This document shows, one piece after another, positions 1 to 4,637 of a stretch of 7,116 nt of DNA (positions are counted from its first letter, which is position 1; each line of letters begins with the position of its first letter). The stretch comes from an uncultured Collinsella sp. Its GTDB lineage: Bacteria; Actinomycetota; Coriobacteriia; Coriobacteriales; Coriobacteriaceae. Under the pieces are notes generated by a model, which was given only the letters and a program-made list of their open reading frames with translations, made no database searches and was not told where the DNA came from. The stretch lies in contig UQHW01000050.1 in assembly GCA_900540935.1 (NCBI GenBank), forward strand, positions 1-7,116, given 5' to 3'. A program made the translations under genes and the position numbers.

Positions 1-43
1 CCGCTGACCGGTGGACGGCACCGAGCCGTACGCTTGAACTTAG

Positions 44-75
44 AAGGGGGAGGCCTCGCGGCCTCCCCCTTTTTT
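44..75 (+). terminator. Rho-independent terminator of an upstream unit
   Basis: A 12-bp perfect stem pairs 44-55 with 60-71 around a TCGC tetraloop and is followed by a run of six T (70-75, partly in the stem). The core GGGGGAGGCC / GGCCTCCCCC is very GC-rich, so this is a textbook intrinsic terminator for transcription entering from the left. It separates the acpS operon from whatever lies upstream. No gene can be assigned to the 40 bases before it. The opposite strand has only a short A/T stretch next to the stem, so activity in the reverse direction is less likely. Confidence 0.9.
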
Positions 76-89
76 GCGTTTACGGGTTT

Positions 90-119
90 TTGTCTCACAT
101 AGTGGCTGTGTTTTATAAC
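90..119 (+). promoter_or_regulatory. Candidate distal promoter of the acpS operon
   Basis: TTGTCT (90-95, four of six matches to TTGACA) and TATAAC (114-119, five of six to TATAAT) are separated by 18 bases. The pair lies just downstream of the terminator at 44-75, where an operon promoter would be expected. This is a consensus match only. It would give a leader of roughly 60 nt before acpS. Confidence 0.4.
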
Positions 120-125
120 CCTCGT

Positions 126-155
126 TTGTCGCATCTTCTGTGAACGGGCTACAAT
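126..155 (+). promoter_or_regulatory. Candidate proximal promoter of the acpS operon
   Basis: TTGTCG (126-131, four of six matches to the -35 consensus) and TACAAT (150-155, five of six to the -10 consensus) are spaced by 18 bases. Transcription would start near 161-163, leaving a leader of about 22 nt that contains the Shine-Dalgarno sequence at 175-182. It has a -10 match as good as the distal candidate and lies closer to the gene, so I consider it the more probable main promoter. Confidence 0.5.
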
Positions 156-174
156 AACTTAGTCTGTGCGATAT

Positions 175-182
175 GGAGGTGA
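175..182 (+). promoter_or_regulatory. Ribosome binding site deciding the acpS start
   Basis: GGAGGTGA is a full complement to the 16S rRNA anti-Shine-Dalgarno core and sits just before ATG 185. An in-frame ATG at 173 overlaps this element and has no binding site of its own, so translation should begin at 185, not 173. The aligned N-terminus of AcpS (start, then GIGVDI within a few residues) agrees with this choice. Confidence 0.85.
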
Positions 183-184
183 AC

Positions 185-724
185 ATGGCTGAAGCTGGTA
201 TCGGCGTTGATATCGTCGAGATTTCCCGCATGAAATCAATTCTTGGAAAGACGCCGTCGTTTGCTCGGCGTGTGTTTACCGAAGAAGAGCGTGCGTATTG
301 CGATGCATCATCGCGTCCCGCTGCTCACTATGCGAGTCGCTTTGCTTCGCGCGAGGCGGTGCTTAAAGCTCTCGGCACGGGTTTTAGTCAAGGCGTGGGT
401 CGCAAGGATGTTTCGGTAACGCGTGATAAACTCGGCAAACCGAAGGCGCTGCTTTCGGGCCGTGCTCTCGAGATCGCTCAAGAACTGGGTGTTGTTGAGG
501 TCGCTCTTTCCATTACGCTTACGGGAGACTTGGCCGTTGCGAATGCCATCGCGATTACCGAAGATGCTCGACCTAAGCCAAAAGATGAAAAACTGAGCAC
601 CAAGAAACGCGTTGCGCAGACATTTAAAGAGGCTCGCTCTGTTTTAGATGAGCTTGAGCAGCTGCAGAATTCAGCATTGACGGAGCACCTGGGCGATGCT
701 TCGCAAGATACGCTAGGAGCATAG
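185..724 (+). CDS. acpS: Holo-[acyl-carrier-protein] synthase
   Basis: This cytoplasmic 4'-phosphopantetheinyl transferase moves phosphopantetheine from CoA to a serine of acyl carrier protein, activating it for fatty acid synthesis. The 179-residue product has the N-terminal GIGVDIVEI motif (residues 5-13), whose D9 corresponds to the family's magnesium ligand. It also has FTEEE (31-35) and the signature RFASREAVLKALGTG (52-66), with metal ligand E57 and K61. AcpS is usually about 120-130 residues. Here the recognisable domain ends near residue 126 and a lysine- and glutamate-rich, probably helical tail of about 50 residues follows. Where most members have a histidine in the late S-[LI]-[ST]-H motif, this protein reads LSITLTGD, with a leucine at about residue 112. 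The gene is first in the operon, and its TAG is directly followed by the ATG of nnr. The ATG at 185 was chosen because of the Shine-Dalgarno sequence at 175-182. Assignment is firm; full activity is inferred. Confidence 0.92.
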   Translation: MAEAGIGVDIVEISRMKSILGKTPSFARRVFTEEERAYCDASSRPAAHYASRFASREAVLKALGTGFSQGVGRKDVSVTRDKLGKPKALLSGRALEIAQELGVVEVALSITLTGDLAVANAIAITEDARPKPKDEKLSTKKRVAQTFKEARSVLDELEQLQNSALTEHLGDASQDTLGA

Positions 725-2341
725 ATGAAACCGGTTTTGAGTACCGAAGAAGTCGTTCGTCTCGAGGATATCATCGAACGAGAAGGGACCTCGAAGGCCG
801 AGCTTATGGAGCTGGCGGGTGAGTTTGCCGCCAACGAGGTCTTGAAGCTCAATCCCGATCGGGTTCTCGTTCTGGTCGGTTTTGGTAATAATGGCGGCGA
901 CGGTTGGGTTGCCGCCGATATCCTGAGCCATAAGGGTGTGGACGTGGATATCGTTTCTCCGGTTGAGCCGGATGAGATTCCTGCTGCTCTGGCACGTCAT
1001 GTTGCTCGTCGTACGGCCGGCCGCGATGTGCACGTTTGCGTCGGCCCCTCGCGTGATGAACTCGAGGTTTTGATCGATAAGGCCGATGTTGTTGTCGATG
1101 CCATTTTTGGTACCGGTTTCCACGGGAATCTGCGTGCGCCGTTCTCCATTTGGATTCCTACGGTCAATGAATGCGCCGATTGTGTCGTATCCATTGATGT
1201 CCCCTCGGGCCTGAATGCCGAGACGGGCGTTGTTGATGACGACTGCATTCGTGCCGAGCATACGGTGACGATGATTGCGCCCAAGATTGGTCTGTATAGC
1301 GCTGATGGCCCTGAGTATGCTGGCGATTTGATCTGCGGCAATCTTTACGACCGTCTTGACGAGGTCATCGATGATGTCGACCACGCCGCCGAGATTGTCG
1401 AGCCCGGTGACTTAGTTGATTACTTTGCTCCACTACCTACGAATATCGATAAGTATTCCCGTGGCTCTGTGCTTATTGTCGCCGGATCTGCGCAATATCC
1501 TGGTGCTGCCATTATGGCGGCCAAGTCTGCAGCTCGCGCGGGTGCTGGTTACGTGGCAGTCGCGGCTCCTGACGCCTGCGCCAATCTTATTCGCATGGCA
1601 CTTCCTTCGATTCCCGTCTTTGCTATTCCGTCTGATTCCCGCGGCTCCTTTGGCGCCGCTGCGCGCATGACGGTGTGCGAGATTGCAAAGAAGTACAGCT
1701 GTGTACTGTGCGGTCCCGGTATGACGACATCTGCCGGCGCTATGCAGGTGGTTTCGGGCTTGCTCGAGCTTGATGTGCCGCTTATCTTGGACGCCGATGC
1801 ACTCAACTGCCTTGCTAAGATTGCCATTGACGGTATTGATAGTAATCCCGAGATGTATCGTCGCGAGCAGCCGTTGGTTATGACGCCGCACTATCGTGAG
1901 CTTTCGCGTCTGGTTGCCGGCGACGAGGTGAACGACCTTGGTACCGCGATTGCGGCCGCGCAGAAGGTTGTCTGGGCTGCAGGCTCCGACAATCTGGTGG
2001 TCATTGCCAAGGGGCCGACGACGGCTATCTGTGGCGTTGAGCGTGTGCTGCTGCCGCTCTCGGGTCCGGCTTCTCTGGCAACTGCCGGTTCGGGTGATGT
2101 TCTCGCGGGTATTTTGGCCGGCACGCTTGCCACCATGCGCGACGAGATGGATCGTTGGGAGTTGCTGTATTCGTACGCCGTCGCACTTCACAGCTACGCC
2201 GGTTTTGCTGCGGCGACGGAGTATGGTGAGAAGAGCGTCATCGCGACCGATCTTATCGACTTGATCGGTCCTGCCATGGAACTGGCGGCAAAGGATGCGC
2301 TCGAAGATCTGGGAATCATGGACGAAGGGTCGGATGACTAA
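725..2341 (+). CDS. nnr: Bifunctional NAD(P)H-hydrate repair enzyme (epimerase + ADP-dependent dehydratase)
   Basis: This 538-residue enzyme repairs NADHX and NADPHX, the hydrated, inactive forms of NADH and NADPH. The N-terminal YjeF_N domain (about 1-225) is the epimerase interconverting the R and S hydrates. It shows GFGNNGGDGWVAA (53-64 region), DAIFGTGF (125-132, with probable catalytic D125) and SIDVPSGLNAETG (156-168), the potassium and substrate site. The C-terminal ribokinase-like domain (about 235-525) is the dehydratase that restores NAD(P)H at the expense of ADP. It shows KYSRGSVLIVAGS (243-255), LDADAL (355-360), TPHYREL (387-393), AKG (428-430) and ATAGSGDVLAGILAG (452-466), with D458 the likely catalytic base. 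Two signature positions deviate: the usual TPHPGE reads TPHYRE, and GTGD reads GSGD. Length is typical for the fused form. AGGAG at 715-719 lies 5 nt before the ATG, and the start abuts the acpS stop, so translational coupling is likely. Confidence 0.94.
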   Translation: MKPVLSTEEVVRLEDIIEREGTSKAELMELAGEFAANEVLKLNPDRVLVLVGFGNNGGDGWVAADILSHKGVDVDIVSPVEPDEIPAALARHVARRTAGRDVHVCVGPSRDELEVLIDKADVVVDAIFGTGFHGNLRAPFSIWIPTVNECADCVVSIDVPSGLNAETGVVDDDCIRAEHTVTMIAPKIGLYSADGPEYAGDLICGNLYDRLDEVIDDVDHAAEIVEPGDLVDYFAPLPTNIDKYSRGSVLIVAGSAQYPGAAIMAAKSAARAGAGYVAVAAPDACANLIRMALPSIPVFAIPSDSRGSFGAAARMTVCEIAKKYSCVLCGPGMTTSAGAMQVVSGLLELDVPLILDADALNCLAKIAIDGIDSNPEMYRREQPLVMTPHYRELSRLVAGDEVNDLGTAIAAAQKVVWAAGSDNLVVIAKGPTTAICGVERVLLPLSGPASLATAGSGDVLAGILAGTLATMRDEMDRWELLYSYAVALHSYAGFAAATEYGEKSVIATDLIDLIGPAMELAAKDALEDLGIMDEGSDD

Positions 2342-2343
2342 TC

Positions 2344-3489
2344 ATGAATAAAGCCGATTTGACGCGCTGGTCCTGGGTCGAGATCGACCGCGGGGCGCTC
2401 CGTCGCAACACGAGGGCCTATAAGAACTTGCTGAATCCACGTCAGCGCCTGTGCTGCGTGGTCAAGGCCGATGCTTATGGTCATGGAGCTGTTGAGTGCG
2501 CCAAGATCATGTATTCGGCCGGTGCCGACATGTTTGCCGTGGCGACGGTTAACGAGGGCGTTGAGCTCCGACAGGGCGGGATAACGAAACCCATCCTCAT
2601 CCTAAGCGAGCCGCCTATCGAGGCCATTCCGACGTTGCTCGAGTTTGATATCATGCCCTCGGTCTATACGTCTGACTTTGCTCTTGCGTATGGCGAATGT
2701 GCCGTCGCGGCGGGCAAGGTGGGCAAGTATCATCTCGCCATCGAGACGGGCATGAACCGCATCGGCGTACATTACACGCAGGTGCTCGACTTTGTCCGCG
2801 GTATAAATTTCCATCGCGGTATTCAGTGCGACGGCGTATTTACGCACTTCGCCACGGCCGATGAACCTTCGGGCTGGGACTACAAGCTGCAGTGTCAGCG
2901 CTTTACCGAGGCCGTTCAGGCCATTAAGGATGCGGGTTTTGAGTGCGGTATCGTGCACTGCGCCAACACGCCGTCCTCGATGCTCGACCCCTCGATGCAT
3001 TTTGATATGATTCGCGCCGGCATTGGCTTGTATGGCATGCAGCCGTGCGAGCTGAGTGGCCGCGTGATGCAGCTTGATCCCGTTATGAGCGTCCATGCGC
3101 GTGTGACGCGCGTGGCACACCCTGCGATGGGTGAGGGCGTGGGCTACGGTTTTACCTACCGCGTACCGCGTACGCGCGTTCAGATCTGCACGCTACCGAT
3201 CGGTTATGCCGATGGCCTATCGCGTACGCTTTCCAATCGTATGGATGTGCTGTATCGCGGCGAGCGCGTGCATCAGGTTGGCAATATCTGCATGGACCAG
3301 TTTATGGTCGCCATTCAGTCCAACCCGGCACACGAGATTCCCGAGGCCGAACATGGTGATGAGATGATTATTGTCGGCCGCGATGGCGATGCCGAGATCA
3401 CTATGGACGAGATGGCGCGCCTACGCGGTACGATTAACTACGAGGTCGCCTGCGGCTTTGGCATGCGTCTCGACAAGGTCTACGTGTAG
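2344..3489 (+). CDS. alr: Alanine racemase (PLP-dependent)
   Basis: This enzyme interconverts L- and D-alanine in the cytoplasm, supplying D-alanine for peptidoglycan cross-links. The 381-residue protein has the usual length. The fold-type III PLP barrel starts with WVEIDRGALRRN (11-22) and VVKADAYGHGA (39-49), where K41 is the Schiff-base lysine. ETGMNRIG (134-141) holds the conserved arginine R138. Then come THFATAD (167-173), ANTPSS (207-212) and IRAGIGLYG (223-231) for phosphate and pyridine contacts. The C-terminal beta domain carries VGYGFTYR (266-273), with Y268 as the second catalytic base, GNICMDQF (313-320) and TINYEVAC (363-370). All catalytic residues I can check are present, so the enzyme should be active. 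The gene follows nnr after 2 nt. No good Shine-Dalgarno sequence is seen (only GAAGGG near 2324-2329, about 14 nt away), so expression probably depends on re-initiation after nnr. Confidence 0.95.
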   Translation: MNKADLTRWSWVEIDRGALRRNTRAYKNLLNPRQRLCCVVKADAYGHGAVECAKIMYSAGADMFAVATVNEGVELRQGGITKPILILSEPPIEAIPTLLEFDIMPSVYTSDFALAYGECAVAAGKVGKYHLAIETGMNRIGVHYTQVLDFVRGINFHRGIQCDGVFTHFATADEPSGWDYKLQCQRFTEAVQAIKDAGFECGIVHCANTPSSMLDPSMHFDMIRAGIGLYGMQPCELSGRVMQLDPVMSVHARVTRVAHPAMGEGVGYGFTYRVPRTRVQICTLPIGYADGLSRTLSNRMDVLYRGERVHQVGNICMDQFMVAIQSNPAHEIPEAEHGDEMIIVGRDGDAEITMDEMARLRGTINYEVACGFGMRLDKVYV

Positions 3490-3497
3490 GAGCCGCT

Positions 3498-4118
3498 ATG
3501 GGCGTCATGCACATCCCCGGCCATACCCATCAGGCACCACGTGAGGTCGCACTCGAGGAAATTGAGGCCGTTCTGGGCGATTGTCACCTCTGCCAGCTCT
3601 ACCAGTCGCGTCACAATATCGTGTTTGGCGTGGGAAACCCCCGCGCTCGCGTGATGTTTATTGGTGAGGCGCCGGGTCGCAACGAGGATTTGCAGGGCGA
3701 GCCCTTTGTGGGGGCGGCAGGCGAGGATCTCAACGGCATTTTGTCGCTGGCGGGGCTCAAACGCGAAGACGTCTACATTGCCAACGTGCTTAAGTGCCGC
3801 CCGCCGGGAAACCGCAATCCGCGTCCCGAGGAAGTGCTGGCTTGCTCGCCGTTTTTGCGTGAGCAGATTCGAAGCATCTGGCCTGATATTATCGTGACGC
3901 TCGGCAACCCCGCGACGCACTTTGTGCTTAAGACCGAGATTGGCATTACTAAGCTGCGCGGCAGGTTCCACCAGATGGGGCATTTTGTAGTAATGCCCAC
4001 TTTTCATCCGGCAGCAGCGCTGCGCAATCCGGCGTGGCAGGAGCTGCTGGAGGAAGACTTTAAGATGCTGGGCGATTATCTGGAGCGACATCCCGCACCA
4101 GAGGACGCCTCGGAATAA
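3498..4118 (+). CDS. Family 4 uracil-DNA glycosylase (4Fe-4S)
   Basis: This glycosylase removes uracil, arising from cytosine deamination or dUTP misincorporation, to start base excision repair. The 206-residue protein fits the bacterial/archaeal family 4 (UDGa) type. Four cysteines placed for an iron-sulfur cluster are C29 and C32 (CHLC), C100 (LKCRPPGNRNP) and C116 (VLACSPFL). Motif 1 is FIGEAPGRNEDLQGEPFVGAAG, in the 54-75 region. Motif 2 is the late TFHPAAALR (168-176), with the conserved histidine H170. TLGNPAT (134-140) is also typical. Family 5 enzymes lack the acidic residue of GEAPG, so family 4 is preferred. The start at 3498 is supported by AGGAG at 3488-3492, which overlaps the alr stop codon, 5 nt before ATG; a second in-frame ATG at 3507 is too far away. 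It lies 8 nt after alr and 12 nt before tsaE, so it is co-transcribed with them. Confidence 0.93.
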   Translation: MGVMHIPGHTHQAPREVALEEIEAVLGDCHLCQLYQSRHNIVFGVGNPRARVMFIGEAPGRNEDLQGEPFVGAAGEDLNGILSLAGLKREDVYIANVLKCRPPGNRNPRPEEVLACSPFLREQIRSIWPDIIVTLGNPATHFVLKTEIGITKLRGRFHQMGHFVVMPTFHPAAALRNPAWQELLEEDFKMLGDYLERHPAPEDASE

Positions 4119-4130
4119 TAAGGAGCATAT

Positions 4131-4637
4131 ATGTCCCTGGAGCGCCTGGGGGTAGGTACTTACAAAACGACTTGCGCTGCCGATACGGAGTACTTTGGCG
4201 AGCTAATTGCACCGTGCCTTGAGGACGGCGATGTGCTCATCCTGACCGGTGGCCTGGGAGTGGGCAAAACTCACTTTACCAAGGGCGTCTCGCGCGGGCT
4301 GGGCGATGGGCATATGGTTACGAGTCCTACGTTTGCGCTCATGGCCGTTCACGATCAAGGTCGTATTCCGCTGTTTCACTTTGATCTATACCGCCTGGAG
4401 CATGCCTACGAGCTCGAGGATACGGGCATTTTCGATGTGCTGGGCTATGAGGGTGCTTGCCTGCTGGAATGGGGCGAACAATTCCAGGACGAGCTGACGG
4501 ATGAGTATCTTTCGGTGACGCTCAAGCGTGATGAGGGCGACAGCGATGTGCGAACGATAACGCTTGAGGCGCACGGTGACCGCGCAATGGAGCTTTCCCA
4601 TTTGATTGATAAGGCTGTACAAGATGAGCTTGCATAA
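4131..4637 (+). CDS. tsaE: tRNA t6A biosynthesis ATPase TsaE
   Basis: TsaE is the P-loop ATPase that binds the TsaB-TsaD complex and is needed for repeated cycles of threonylcarbamoyl transfer to A37 of ANN-decoding tRNAs. The 168-residue protein has GGLGVGKT (40-47, Walker A), followed by a TSPTF switch motif (64-68), HFDLYRL (83-89, with D85 as the Walker B-like acid) and LLEWGEQF (111-118). These are the family hallmarks in order. It is about 10-20 residues longer than the common 150-160, mainly in the C-terminal part. AAGGAG at 4120-4125 is 5 nt before the ATG, an excellent binding site. Its last 14 bases overlap the start of the tsaB-rimI-tsaD gene, which encodes the partners it works on. 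No promoter of its own is visible. Confidence 0.94.
   Translation: MSLERLGVGTYKTTCAADTEYFGELIAPCLEDGDVLILTGGLGVGKTHFTKGVSRGLGDGHMVTSPTFALMAVHDQGRIPLFHFDLYRLEHAYELEDTGIFDVLGYEGACLLEWGEQFQDELTDEYLSVTLKRDEGDSDVRTITLEAHGDRAMELSHLIDKAVQDELA

Noticed and set aside
1..43. Possible 3' end of an rRNA or tail of an upstream gene
   Set aside because: The blocks GCTGACCGGT, CCGA and CGCTTGAAC faintly recall the 3' end of 23S rRNA, but the conserved ACTAAT between them is missing and no 5S gene follows. A TGA at 5-7 could end an upstream frame, but only four bases precede it. Too short to support a call; a BLAST with upstream flank would settle it.
173..187. AcpS starting at ATG 173
   Set aside because: This ATG overlaps the GGAGGTGA ribosome binding site that serves ATG 185, and it would add four residues not expected in the family.
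40..231. Small minus-strand open frame over the leader
   Set aside because: It runs through the terminator stem and promoter region and into acpS; composition and lack of a binding site indicate chance.
1433..2191. Minus-strand open frame opposite nnr
   Set aside because: Antisense to the dehydratase domain; arginine-rich, low-information translation with no motif.
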